From: Sesamum alatum | Taxonomy: Eukaryota; Streptophyta; Magnoliopsida; Lamiales; Pedaliaceae | NCBI GenBank assembly: GCA_034509735.1 | Contig: JACGWO010000012.1 | Location: 21,605,188-21,669,187 of the forward strand | Direction: 5' to 3' | DNA length: 64,000 nt | Part shown: positions 16,414 to 28,185 of the stretch, piece after piece | Position numbering within the stretch: position 1 is the stretch's first letter | Layout of the letters: every line of letters starts with the position of its first letter | The notes under the pieces: generated by a model | What the model was told of the DNA's origin: nothing | The model's input: only the letters and a program-made list of their open reading frames with translations | Databases searched by the model: none | Position numbers and translations under genes: made by a program

Positions 16414-16529
16414 AAATCATGTATCGGGGATGTTCAAATACGAATGAAAAGGGGAATAGCATATGAAGTTTTTGTAACAGTTCATTTTATAGTATTCAAT
16501 AGATATATGGATAATCTTGTGGATGAGAC

Positions 16530-16762
16530 GCTAAATATGCTTGTTAGAGCTATATGGCCATCATAAGGAGGGAAGTGTACTTCAAATGCCAAGATTGCCG
16601 ATTGCAATGGCAACAAGGCATTGAGTGGACCGGAAGACGATGGAGAAAAGCTTACTTAATGCTTCAGTTAGAGAAGTTCTCACATCGCCTAACCGAGCTT
16701 ATTTTTGTACCATCACACTTATTTAATTTTAATGCAATCTACCTTAAAAAAAAAAAAAAAAA
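16530..16762 (+). mobile_element. Retroposed 3' end with poly(A), probably LINE
   Basis: A moderately GC-rich segment ends in TTTTTGTACCATCACAC, AATGCAATCTACCTT and a run of about 17 A. This is the usual form of a plant LINE 3' end. No reverse transcriptase motif is present in it, so the link with the RT scrap at 15509-15600 is only a possibility. Confidence 0.4.
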
Positions 16763-16769
16763 CAACAAA

Positions 16770-17639
16770 AAGAACAGGGAAGACATTATGAACCGGCAGA
16801 AGGTTATAAGATTTTTTAAATAAATTTTGTTTAAAAATCATCTTAAAATCAATATGGCTATATTGGGAATATTTATATAGGTACTTACAAATTACCCATT
16901 AATACAATTATCACATTAATTAAAAAATTGAACTTCAATTTTCAAACAGTAAGTGAGATGTCCTGATCAACTAGGTTTTCTCGATAGTATGCGATTTATT
17001 ATATATATATATATCTTTTTATAAATAAGCATGAGATTATATTAAAAACAAACCAAACAAACAACCATTGTCAATACCCTCAACAACCAAAACCACAAAA
17101 CAAAACCAATAACCAAACCACTAATTCATTATATCACTCACCATTCAAATTCAAAATAGTTTAATACATCGATAATTCAAATCAACAAATACATTCAAAC
17201 GATATAAAAAATAATAATAAATTGTCATAACAGTAGATGTGAATCCACATTTGTAGACTTATATTCTAAATACCAATGTCGAACAATAGAAAGATTCTTG
17301 CATACTAGGAAAAAAAATATATATCAAAAGATGTCACTTACACCACATTAATAATTAATATTGTATCACTTTGATTTTTTTTTTCGGGTTTAAAGCATTG
17401 TAACCCCTATGATAATCAAAATACTTAAAAAAAAAAAAATCCGTGCTAAAATAAAATAGTAAAAACATCCCATGAGCTTAAAAATACAGCAATTAATTCT
17501 CTGATTGACAATAGTTGGACAGATGCACTTGGTGTCCGATTTGTTTTTGCTCTTAAATAGAATTGCCCACATCCTCTGCAAATACAAAGCCTTAAGTTTG
17601 AAACGATCCTAATTTTGACTTCTCACATCCATTTATGCT
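16770..17639. other. AT-rich intergenic stretch, no gene
   Basis: CA-rich and AT-rich simple sequence with a short TA repeat near 17000; no gene and no clear element. Confidence 0.4.
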
Positions 17640-18252
17640 TAGGAGTGGCAATTCAAATTGGACCCGACAAAACGTGTCCCGGATCCGCTCAAATGTAACG
17701 GGTCCGGGTCCAAAGAATTGAAGGCGGGGGGCGAGTAGCGGGTCTGGAGGAGGTCCTGGGTCCTTAAGGACCCGTCCCATTTATATATATATATATATAT
17801 TATTTTTCTTTATCATGATAGAATAAATAATTAATAAAATATGGTACCATTTAATTTATTTATTGTTAGAAACTTGTTCAATAATTGATGAATTGAAAAA
17901 TTGTCGTCCAACAATACTTAACAATGAGGAAGACGAAGAAGTAGTTACTAATGTATAATCAATATGAATTATTTGGGTTGTTTTATTAAGAACAATTTTA
18001 TTTATACTTAGAATTTTTTTGACTTGAATTTGAGTAAGATCATGAATAATTTTATTTGTAATTAATATATTATTTTTTTTAATAAAAAAAAATTTAGAAC
18101 AAGGGAAAAAAAATAAAATAACCAGGTCTACTGGATTAGACTCGTCCCCAACGGGTTTTGTGTCGGGGCGAGGCGGGGCGGGTCCCAAATCCTTTCCGGA
18201 GTTGGTGGGATGGGTACTGGATCCACCCAAACTCGCCCCATTGTCATTCCTA
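17640..18252. mobile_element. Degenerate hAT MITE, opposite orientation to 9672-10315
   Basis: The ends TAGGAGTGGCAATTC and TTGTCATTCCTA are worn versions of the 9672-10315 termini. Subterminal GGGTCCGGGTCC, CTTAAGGACCC and GGGGCGAGGCGGGGCGGGT blocks and the AT-rich core (TTTATTTATTGTTAGAAAC and CAATAATTGATGAATTG, inverted at 10040-10100) show shared ancestry. I do not see an intact 8-bp duplication. Confidence 0.7.
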
Positions 18253-18899
18253 TTATTATCTCTCTTTTTTTAGCCCTGATAAGTTATTAGATTAAATATT
18301 TGATATGAATGATTATAACCAATTTATTCGAAATAGATAATAGTTATTCGATCCACTTTAAAAAAAAACTGAAAATGTAAATAAACACACGGTATGTATC
18401 TAATGGGGCAATTATCGGGTGTGATACACACACTCATGTCCACCCGATTCAAACAAAGTTTTGATGTTTACGTCACGCAATCAGAAGACGAAACGTGAGA
18501 ATAAGAAATTACCTGATGAAGATCTTGACCATCCATTTTGGTGGGCCCACCTCGATAGATCTGTGATGTGATGCTCTCTGATAAGCATAGCCACGTCACC
18601 CGGCCTTGAGAGACAAGGGACCACCGCAAAATTCCCGGTCTCATGCCTAGCAATCATTAGCCTAATACAAATCCTAAATTACGTTTCTGCCCCTACCTTC
18701 TTTTTTTAGTGTTTTCTGTCCCCATTATCATTTTCTTGAGGTATTCAATTCCTATTTTTCAAAATTGGTTAGTTCCCATTTTTGCAAATTACGTATGTAT
18801 AATTTAAATTTTTATTATATTTATTTTAAATAAATTAAAAAAACAAATAAAATAATGGCTAATTACTAGTGATAAAACCAATGAATTAAGAGGTTATTA
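18253..18899. other. Intergenic, with an unexplained GC-richer patch
   Basis: 18420-18660 is clearly less AT-rich than its surroundings and has the palindrome GGTGGGCCCACC near 18540 and CCACGTCACC near 18590. There is no long open frame with family resemblance. It may be a detached promoter or a fragment of a lost gene. Confidence 0.35.
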
Positions 18900-19190
18900 T
18901 CTATACTTCAGTACTACTATATAAAATAAACTCTTTTTTTACTCACAAAATGTGGTTAATGACACCGCCGCACTACTTTTTTTAATGTAAAAAATGACCC
19001 TCAACTGATATGATAACTATTTTATTCAACTTTTCAAATTTTATTAATTGACAAAATAGTTTTTTCTTTCTTTCCTTTTTTTAAATGTGATGTGTTAGTT
19101 TATATATTTTACTCTTATTCTATAATATATTTTAAAGCGTAAAAAATTATTTATTATATGCACATAAGAACGACGTACCACGACTGCTAA
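18900..19190 (+). mobile_element. Short non-autonomous Helitron (H4)
   Basis: It starts TCTATACTTCAGTACTACTA and continues with the family body (GTGGTTAATGACACCGCCGC, TTTAAAGCG, TTATTATATGCAC). It ends CGACGTACCACGACTGCTAA before T, a decayed CTAG (still CTRR). Confidence 0.65.
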
Positions 19191-20615
19191 TTTTATGTAA
19201 AAAAAAGTGTTATTTGAGGATACCAAAATTAGTTATTTTAAGACTACCACACTTAATAGGTGTATATATTTAATTAAAAGATTTATTATAATTTTTTTGT
19301 ATGTTTATCAGTCTTATATTTAAGTTTTTGAACTTCTTAGCATAAAAATCTAGATCAGAGCCAGATTTTAAATTACAAAACTTTTTACGAATTTCAAAAG
19401 CTTTTACTGAAATTATATTTATACATTATTATTAAGTGATTTTACACTTTTAGTGTGTCACTTTTTCTTGATCTATCTATTTTATATATTATTTAATATT
19501 TAATTTTGATTAATTATTTTATTTATTAACTTTCAAATCTCCCACTCTTATAAAACTTCCAAAGTGCCCAATCTTCTCAACTTTCGGTCTTCCGCTAACT
19601 TAAACTTTTTATAATTTTTTTTTTCATTTTAATGTCTTTAACTTCTCTAATTAAATATATTTTTAAAAATACAAATTAATTTGTAAAAACTTTTTTTGTA
19701 TAATTGAAAAGTATTCATTTGGTGTCTTCAATATTTTGGCTTGTCATTCTTTTTTTTTTTTTAAATATATATATTTATTTTTATCTCTTTCTTTTCAACA
19801 TCCCATTTTCTCTTAATGATCACATATCCTTTTTTTTCCCTCTCGTTTATTTTTCAATAATTTCTCACAAATTTTTTATAATTTGTTATCCAATTAATAT
19901 CTATTTTGTTTTAAATTAATTGGGCATACACGCTTGAGTGTGCGACACATACGAGTAATCACATAATGTCGGAAATTGCACAAAAAAAAAAAAAAAAATC
20001 ACAATTTTATATTGAATATCTTCATAAACTTTTGTGAATTTAACTGTCAAAGTGAAATATTTTGTTTGATGGATTTATACCGTGTTGATAATTTTAATCT
20101 AACAAATTCCTAATAAACATTGATTTAAGACAAGTATATAAATTATAAAAGCATGAATTAAACAATAAAACCCAAAATTATATAAAACTAAATCTTCAAT
20201 ATCTATTAATAACATTTCCCATTAACAATTAAATTTACAAGTGGATTGTTGAACTTCCCAAATTGCGTGATTACAAAAATAAATTAAATTTATGCTCTAA
20301 ATTTTAATATATACATCAAGTGTATAAATAAATTTTAAATAAAATAAATAATAAAATTTTAGACACATAAGAAAAATATCTGAAATAAAATAAATAAAAT
20401 TTGAAATAAAAAAATCCAATCAAACTTGCTGCAATCAAATACTCATTTTTCTTTTAAACCCACACGCATGTCACTTTGTACACACCCAACTTTAAATACA
20501 AAATCTCTAATTTTTTTTTTTTTTAATCCAAACCGTTTGACTATCCCAATAAATAAAATATTAGTTAAATGCTTGGGATTCTGCCAGCCCCTCTACAAGA
20601 TACACATAATTAAAA
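19191..20615. other. AT-rich intergenic stretch, no gene
   Basis: Very AT-rich with a poly(A) run near 19982 and poly(T) runs. Short frames encode only low-complexity Phe/Ile/Leu/Tyr strings. No gene. Confidence 0.5.
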
Positions 20616-20870
20616 AGGATAATTACATTTACACTTCTAACCTATAGTCTGTTTATACAAATTATTTTTGACTTTTAAATAATTATATATATACCCACTA
20701 GAATGTAAGTATCATTTACACAAACCGCCCCAATTTTTTTAGAAAGTTAAACTTACGGCCTTAAAAGTATCGACATTATTACACAAATGGTTTCTATAAT
20801 TATGCAAAAAAATAGGGGTAATTTGTATAAATAGATTATAGATCAGGATGTAAATGTAATTATTCCTAAT
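20616..20870. mobile_element. Fold-back repeat, family H, copy 2
   Basis: It starts AGGATAATTACATTTACAC and ends with the inverted ATGTAAATGTAATTATTCCT. It has the same layout as 16128-16413 and lies about 60 bp upstream of the APT TATA box. Confidence 0.6.
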
Positions 20871-20928
20871 TAATAAAAAGTATATGTAAAAAAATAAAAT
20901 TTTAAAATAATAATAATAAAGAAGTGGG

Positions 20929-21127
20929 TATATAAATAATAGCAGCAGCAAGCAACTGGATCTTCCTCAGTGGAGCTTTTGTCCAACAAAAGATAACAGT
21001 CTTTGAAAACACAGAGAAAGAGGTACACACTGACACCGTCTCTCTCTCTCTCACTCTAGAGAGAAGAGAACAAACGCTTGTGAGTTTTGCCAAGAAGAAA
21101 TTAGAGCAAGAATCAAGAGAGAGAAAG
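20929..21127 (+). promoter_or_regulatory. APT core promoter and 5' UTR
   Basis: TATATAAAT at 20929-20937 would place the start of transcription near 20965, giving a leader of about 160 bases with a TCTCTCTC run at about 21040-21053, common in plant leaders. The start site is inferred from spacing. Confidence 0.5.
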
Positions 21128-24100
21128 ATGTTTGCAGCAGAGAGTGGATTAAGGGGTGACCCAAGATTGAAGGGCATTTCTGAAGCCATTAGAGTTGTGC
21201 CCAACTTCCCAAAACCAGGTTTGTTTCCTACCTCCACATGAAAATTTCTTGTTAAAATACTGCTTCTTTTGTTTTTTTTTTTTTCTTTTGTTTAATTCTT
21301 GAATTTGGTGCTTACTTGTATTGTAAAATGATGGGAGAATAAGGAAATTCTGTGTTGTTTGGTTGTGTAGTAGTACTCTTGTGTAATTTCTTGTGTGTGT
21401 GTGTGTGTGTTTTAAAAAAAGAATTGTTCTTGTTTTCAGGAATTATGTTTCAAGACATAACAGCAGTTGTCTCGAATCCCAAGGTCTTCAAGGATACTGT
21501 TGATATATTTGTAGACAGATACAGGGACATGGGCATCTCTGTGGTTGCTGGTAATGTGTTATTACTCTGTATTTCTTGTAGCATTTTGTGGATACCAAGA
21601 ATTACTTGAGGAGATTAGTTTCTGATGATCCTGACTGCATGCGTACTCCACTGTATTTACTTTTGGAGCAGGAAAGTTTACCAGCTATTTTCAAAACACA
21701 AATGTTTGATGAAAGGCTTCTGAGAGTTAAAGAAATTTGTCCTGTTGTTTTGGGCTCTGTTAATTGTGTGGTTTTTGTCACTTTTGGTTAATCTAAAGAT
21801 GTAGAGTAACTTCAATCAGAGTGATTATTCCAATGGTTGCTGAAATTGGTAAAGGTTGAATCTTCTTTTCTAGGAGTTGAAGCAAGAGGATTTATATTTG
21901 CTCCTGCTATTGCATTGGCAATTGGTGCCAAGTTCATCCCTCTTCGTAAACCAGGGAAGCTTCCAGGTAGAATTTGTACTCTTGACTTGAGATTTTGTCT
22001 AGTTATGGCCTTATGAGGCATGATCTTGGTGAACTTGGCAACTTTATGGCCAATTCAATCGCCAAATGCAACCCCGGAAGTGTAGTTTATTTAACGAAGT
22101 CTTGGCCATGGAGATTAGTATTGATCACTATCGATAACCAATGTATCTTTCACAGCATGTTCACTTACGAAAATAATGGATGTGAATGATTCAGGTGAAG
22201 TTATTTCCGAACTGTACGAGCTCGAATATGGTAATGATTGTTTGGAAATGCATTTGGGGGCTGTGCAACGTGGAGAACGAGCATTGGTTATCGATGATAT
22301 AGTGGCCACAGGAGGGACACTATCTGCAGCCATAAGACTTTTAGGTGAACTCTTGAGGTCAATTTTTCGTGTTTCCTGTTGAATGAATGTTAGTGTTTTT
22401 CCGCTTCAAAATGTGGTTGACATTGATGTTTTTCATTGACTAGAACGTGCCGGAGCTGAGGTGGTTGAGTGTGCATGTGTTATTGGATTGCGAGAGGTTG
22501 AGGTAACTATGAAATTCTACTAATTGCTTCTCGTTTTGAATGTGTGAAGTAGTCTTCATATTTGAACTGTGTCTTTTGTGTTTCCGTGAGATTGTAATAT
22601 CAGTTTCAAAGAGAAAGTTCGTCTCCGACTTGCTGATACTATTAAAAATTGGTATCTTTGATTCAGACCTCACACGCTCCTTACTTTCACAATAATGTTT
22701 TGTATACCTGCATCCATTTGTGTTGGAACATCTCATTGTAACAGCGCTATTCCACTCACATGTAAAGTTTGGCACAATTGGGGTTTTATGGGTAATTGCA
22801 GCTTACTCCCCTATGAAAACATTAATAGGCATGAAACCCCCTGAAAAAAGGGTGACGAGCGAATCCTTTTTTTCGCATTAGTGTTATAATACGGAGGGTT
22901 GTTGCTTTTGATCATGGGATTTTATTTGAGGCTGGGCACAGTTACTAATTCATGATGTGGGATGTGAAAAATCAAAACTTCATTCTTGATTTTGTGAGAA
23001 TTTTCACGAAAGCCTTTTCTTCGCCCCCCTTTGATGGATATTTGATTTTCCTAGAATTTATCGTTATATTGGTTGGTTTGAAGTTGAAACTAATGGAAAC
23101 CTAACTCGAAGTAACATTAAAATTGAGCTGAACCATTTAACAATAAGAAATCTTGGTCTTGGCTTGGTCAAGAGACAGATGTACTTTGCAAGAATTGCAT
23201 TCTTTATTGGGACAGAAACCTCAAGTTTGACAGAACAAAAGCAAAATTAGATGTTACCATGTATATTTAAGCAGGCATCATTTGTTGTCTGCCTCTGAAG
23301 AATGACTACATCAATGCAATTACTCTTAGTGGCTGATATGAATTCGGATCTTCTATTGACAACCGGTTTCGCATCTTGTACGTCTCCTCACATATACACA
23401 CATATGCACAAAATTTGTCTTAAATGTACAAATGTAGTGGATCTTATACACGTATCGTGTGTATATGAATTGCAATATGAGATGCAATACCTAATTTGCA
23501 ACAGAAAACCCAAGTTGGGCTGGTATGGATTGTACACTAGTCTTTGGTGAAAAAAAAAAAAAAGCTGTCGAGTTTTGCTTAATTCGTTTCTTGGTGATTG
23601 AGCACACAACCTATAACTGCAGCTATTATGGAGTCAAACATATGTTTGTAATTACGTTGCGATATTACAAGAATCATTATCTACTAAATCCTTATTTAGG
23701 TTTATTTGCTCGTCAAGAAGTTTGATTCTGAGCATGAATTTTGATTTGCACCATTAATAGGGACGACGCAGGCTGGATGGAAAACCGCTATACATCTTGG
23801 TGGAACCTCGTCAAGACAGTTCCCATATCTGGTACTCTACACATATGTCACTTATTTCTAATTATCGTTGTTCTGCATTGATAAAATCAAAATCCCGGAC
23901 CTAATCTTGAGTCCTTTTACTCATATACTCAAGGGTTTTCTTTAACAACCTTCGAGAAAAACCACCCTGATTTTTCTTTTTGTTTATATATTCGTCATGT
24001 TATTGCAACTCGATTAATGCTTTCTCTTGATGTTTGGTTCCTAAACATGAAAAACATGCTTGCTATGAAAAAAGTACTAAGATTTCAGCTCGACTTTGTC

Positions 24101-24154
24101 TGAGATCAACACGTTTTTGTCCAGATTTCCAGCAAGCGGATTGCGTTGGTGTAA
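21128..24154 (+). CDS. APT: Adenine phosphoribosyltransferase (purine salvage)
   Basis: The enzyme joins adenine to PRPP to make AMP; plant isoforms also convert cytokinin bases to their nucleotides. Exons: 21128-21218, 21440-21550, 21874-21966, 22195-22344, 22444-22502, 23761-23831 and a short last exon 24133-24154, giving 198 residues. The PRPP-binding loop [12 protein letters not shown] is at about 129-140. The early GIMFQDIT segment (31-38), VVAGVEARGF (65-74) and [10 protein letters not shown] (91-100) are typical and complete. The N-terminus (MFA...GDPRLK) resembles the group that includes Arabidopsis APT2/APT5 as I remember it. Intron 5 is 1,258 bp. The 3' end is uncertain: using the acceptor at 24124 instead of 24132 would create an immediate TGA after SSHI, while failure to splice at 23831 would read on into the intron. 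All three keep the catalytic domain. Confidence 0.92.
22788..22872. repeat. Fold-back repeat fragment inside APT intron 5
   Basis: TTGCAGCTTACTCCCCTATG and the following C-run phrases resemble family B members at 24523 and 7290. Only one arm is visible, so this is a remnant. Confidence 0.35.
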
Positions 24155-24522
24155 ATTAACGAAGAGGGCGATGCAGTTATAAGGTTTTACAGAAAATCGC
24201 GATCGAGGTTCTGATTTTTGTGTCCATTGTTAGTAGCTATGTAGTGAATCCCTTCATGAGAATAATTTCTTGGCCTTTCTGTAGATTTATTTTTCTCTTG
24301 TATATTCAATTTGTATTCTATTCTTTTCTTGCACATCACATTGTATCAGTTTGGTAAAAAATGCTAATATGCCTTTGAGGTTTATGGATGAAATTAATTA
24401 CATTTTTTTCTTTTTCTTCTTCTTTTGTTCTTCGGTTGCATTATTACAGTTCTATTTCTCCACGAAGTGGTTTCTCTTCCTAGCAGGCTGAACTGCCTTT
24501 TCGATTACGAGTGTGTAATGCA

Positions 24523-24700
24523 ATTTACTCCCCTATGATATTGTAAATGAGTAAATTAACCTCTTATGAAAAAAAAAAGCAATTTTATCTCCATATTTTT
24601 TAAAATGGAACAATTTACTCTGCCTAGAAAGGTAAATTGCTTCATTTTAAAAAAACATGGGGAGATAAATTGATTCATTTTAAAAAACCACGGGGAGATA
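24523..24700. repeat. Fold-back repeat, family B, partial
   Basis: It begins CAATTTACTCCCCTATGATA and continues TGTAAATGAGTAAATTAACC; inverted counterparts follow (GGGGAGATAAATTG twice). The right end runs directly into the copia remnant, so one may have inserted beside or within the other. Confidence 0.5.
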
Positions 24701-26063
24701 AATTGACGGAAGCCTTACCGCGACCGGCAGCTGCTACAGAAAACTTTGTCAGATGGAAACGGATAGATCTCATGATAACCTCATGGATCTGGAATTCGAT
24801 TTCGAAGGAGATCATGAAATCCTTTATGTATGTGAAGTCTGCGCGAGATCTGTGGTTAGATCTGCATACAAGGTTTGGATAAAGCAATGGTCCAATGATC
24901 TATGAAATAAGGCAAGATATTGCTTCAATCTCGCAAGGTGACATGTCTGTAACAACCAATTTTTCCAGATTTAAGGAGCTCTGGGATGAAGTTATGTGCT
25001 TAGAACCTCTGCCACAATGTGTGTGTTGGATGTAGCTGTGACCTAAATAAAACCATTTCGAATCAAACTGAGACACACCAAGTCGTGCAGTTCCTGATGG
25101 GGCTAATGAGAGTTATGATTCCGAACACAGTCAGATTATCATGTTAGATCCTCTGCTAAATGTCCAAAAGGTGTATGCATGATAATGAGGATCGAGAAAC
25201 AAAGGGCAGTTCATGTGGCTTAGTTGGACTCAGGTGGTAACTCAGCCTATCAGGTGGCTTTAAAAGACAACACGAAGGAACAGAATGAAGGATCTATGGG
25301 AAGGAAGAAACCTTATATTGATAAGAAGACCTTGATATGTGATAACTGTAAGAAGTCTGGGCACTCTAAGGAGACATGTTTCAAACTTTATAGAGTGCCT
25401 TGACTGGTACAAAACTCTGTCTGATCAACGGAACAAGGGGTTAACTGAGAGGTCCTTTGTGGCCAATGTCAATGAGAAAGGGGGTGCTCCTGTTGTAGGG
25501 CAGAACAACAAAATAGAAAGCGTGTATCTAAGAATGCGACTTCAAGATAGGTAAGTATGTTATCCATCTTCTCCAAGGCAGTCAGCCTGCATTGATAGGA
25601 AACTGGGAAGCCTCATGATCAACAACTGGGAAGGTCCTTAACTGGGTTTTGCATTTTCTCGGGCCGACACTTATTTCCTGGAAGACAAAAAGCAACTATG
25701 GTGTCTGGTTCCACTGCCGAAGCGGAATACCGCAGCATGGCTGCTACGGTTTGTGAGCTACGCTGGATCTCAGTTTTGCTCAGTGATTTTGGTGTTCCCG
25801 TGCCACTTCCTCTTGTTCTTTATTGTGATAATCATGTTGCCTTGCACATCATGGAGAATCCCGTGTTTCACGAGAGAACAAAACATATAAATCGATTGTC
25901 ATGTTGCCAGAAATGCTTACAAAGAGGGCATGTGCGTAGTCAGTTGGCTGACATTTTCACCGAGCCTCTTGGGTAGGACCCTTTGCGTGTCTCCTGTCCA
26001 GGTTGGGCCTAGTCTCGTTGGTCCTTGGGTCCCACTTGTGGGGGGGGGGGGGGGGGGGGGGGG
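24700..26063 (+). pseudogene. Broken Ty1/copia retrotransposon (gag plus RNase H end)
   Basis: A gag-like region reads ENFVRWKRIDLMITSWIWNS and then KEIMKSFMYVKSARDLWLDL (about 24740-24870). A zinc knuckle CDNCKKSGHSKETC is at about 25339-25380. The end of pol is the copia RNase H tail: GSTAEAEYRSMAATVCELRW, YCDNHVALHIMENPVFHERT and QLADIFTEPLG (25700-25973). Protease, integrase and reverse transcriptase are absent between about 25550 and 25640. Stops and frameshifts break gag several times. A run of 24 G at 26040-26063 stands where the polypurine tract should be. I see no 5' LTR. Confidence 0.85.
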
Positions 26064-26520
26064 CTTGTGAAGATAGTTGATGTTGATGGTGTTGTTGATC
26101 ATGAGGCTTCCCCGGTTTCCTATCGATGCAGGCCGACTGCCGTGGATGAGATGGATAAGAGATTTACCTACCTTGGAGTCGCATTCTTAGACACACAATT
26201 TCTGTTTGCTTTGTTCCTTTAGTTTCTTACGTTTTATTAGCTGGCTTAGTGACTCATTTATTCACGTGCTGGAGTAGGCCACGTGTACAGTCTGTTAGGC
26301 GGTTACTAGCTGGCCTTTCCACTTGTGTTTAAGGAGCACTTTCCCTCCTTTTGCAGATATGAAAATCTCATATTTTCCCCAAAATTTGAAAACCCTTCCA
26401 GAAGCCTCGCTCCAATTTACGAAATTCACAATAATATATCTCTACATGTACATGCGTGCATATATCAGATAAACCCAATATATGTAACAAAAGACTTCTC
26501 AAAATTTGCATTAAAAATAT
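26064..26520 (+). mobile_element. Probable 3' LTR of the copia remnant
   Basis: It directly follows the G-run polypurine tract, as a 3' LTR should. It contains CCACGTG-like promoter sequence near 26280 and GTGTTTAAGGAGC near 26330. Its right boundary is not clear and there is no second LTR to compare. Confidence 0.4.
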
Positions 26521-26524
26521 AAAT

Positions 26525-27500
26525 TAGGTGGTTTGATTCCATTAGTTACCCTGTATTAAATTGAATTAATCACAAAATTTAGAATTCGACTGAACTGAAC
26601 GTGGCTAAGCATTAGGGTTGATCATGGTGTGGTTTTAATTTTTTTTTTAGTTATTTTTAATCGAATTTTCATTGACGATTTTATAAAATAATTTGTCAAA
26701 TTATTACTTTCAAAATCAAAGTCGAAAGTACAATTTTTCGGATAATTTCGATGTGGTTTGAGATGTTAACATTATAACAAAAATAATACGGTGAGACTAA
26801 TAAAAGAAAAAATATATATATATAATTAAAAAGTTTCATCGATAAAAAGTAACAAATTTCGAAAGAGTTTGAGTAAAATATATAATAATTTAAGAATATG
26901 CATAGTTAAAAGTTTTTAAGTGACAATGCGTGTCAAATTTTCGGAATAGTATAAATCAAATATATAATAACTCCAGACATAATACGATTAAATTTTTTTT
27001 AAACATCTTAAATGTCAACTTTCAACTGAAAAACATATGATATACAAAAATAAATTTGCAAGAGAAATAAAAAACTTAATATTAGTAAAATTTAAAAAAC
27101 AAAAAAATCACAAAAAAGATATATATCTTCACATTAGTTTCGCACCTAATGAAATTCCTTCTAATTTATCTTACAAATTTCTTGTCTAAATTTTTTACAC
27201 TAAAAAAAAGGTAAGGAGAAGAGAAGAATGAATAGAAAAAAAAAAGAAAAAAAAAGAAAAGAAAAAAAAATCCCGAAGAATCAAAACTTAGGATTGAAGA
27301 CGAAGAAATAAACACTATGTCTGGTTTCATTTTGGGCCCATCTCTGAGATGGGCCGGAAACAAAACCAAACATAACCAGACTCCCAAAACAGCTAATGAG
27401 GGTGTTTTGGGATGTTTTAGCTCAATCCTAAATATTATATAATTAATATACTTACAAATAAATAAACATCTTATATATATATATACATATACATTTATAA
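26525..27500. other. AT-rich intergenic stretch with a compact palindrome
   Basis: There is no gene. A purine-rich stretch is at about 27206-27272. A near-perfect hairpin is at 27319-27381: GTCTGGTTTCATTTTGGGCC pairs with GGCCGGAAACAAAACCAAAC and its continuation around GATGGGCC. It may be a very small MITE. Confidence 0.4.
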
Positions 27501-27501
27501 A

Positions 27502-28182
27502 GGGTTAAATTCATTTTGACCCCTGTGATATGAGAAAATATCAAAACCCCCTATGAAAAATTAAATATGAAAAATCACTCCCATGTTATAAACAATGACT
27601 CATACCGTCCCTTAGTCAACCTAGACTTGGTTTTTTTTTGAGACAATGACTAAATACCCTTCTAAAACCAATAAATTACCTATAATATACATATTATTAT
27701 AATTTATAATTAAAAAATTATTATTAAAAAAATTAATAATAAACCCCTGCCCCCTCCTCCCTCCACCTACCATCCCCCCCCCCCGTCTGGGCGACGGCGT
27801 TGCCCAGAGACGGAGGGTGAGCGGTCACCCAATCGAGGGAGAGCGACAGCGGCGACGGCACTGCTGCCCCCCTCCTTTTTAATTTTATTTTATTTAATTT
27901 AATTTACATATAATAATACTATATATATATTATATATAATATAATTATTAATATATTATATATTAGATTAGGCTGAAGAACAAAAGGGCAAAAATGTCAA
28001 AAAAGGCACTTTTCAGACCCCCAGCCGCGGTCAACGTGCGTGTGCCACCAACATCGGCTTCAGGGGTTTTTTTAAATTTTATTTTACATCACAGAGGGTG
28101 TAATTGATGCTTTAATTTTCACAGAGTTTTTTTTTTTTGAACATTTCCAATACCACAGGGGGGTCCTTGTATTTTTCCCATT
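27502..28182. mobile_element. Long-inverted-repeat element, family I, with GC-rich core
   Basis: The left end GGGTTAAATTCATTTTGACC and the inverted right end GGGAAAAATACAAGGACCCC align imperfectly, sharing TTTGACCCCTGTG / CCACAGGGGGGTC phrases. The centre (27745-27880) is strikingly GC-rich with a C run and CGACGGCG / GGCGACGGC repeats, unlike its AT-rich flanks. Confidence 0.5.
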
Positions 28183-28185
28183 TAT

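Noticed and set aside
20739..20951. Small hydrophobic protein on the minus strand upstream of APT
   Set aside because: It lies across a fold-back repeat and the APT promoter; the hydrophobicity comes from AT-rich sequence.
22440..22775. Open frame on the minus strand of the APT gene
   Set aside because: It overlaps APT exon 5 and intron 5 in antisense and shows no family match.
27166..27387. Small protein on the minus strand rich in Phe and Ser
   Set aside because: It is the translation of an A/G-rich low-complexity tract and a palindrome; no family likeness.
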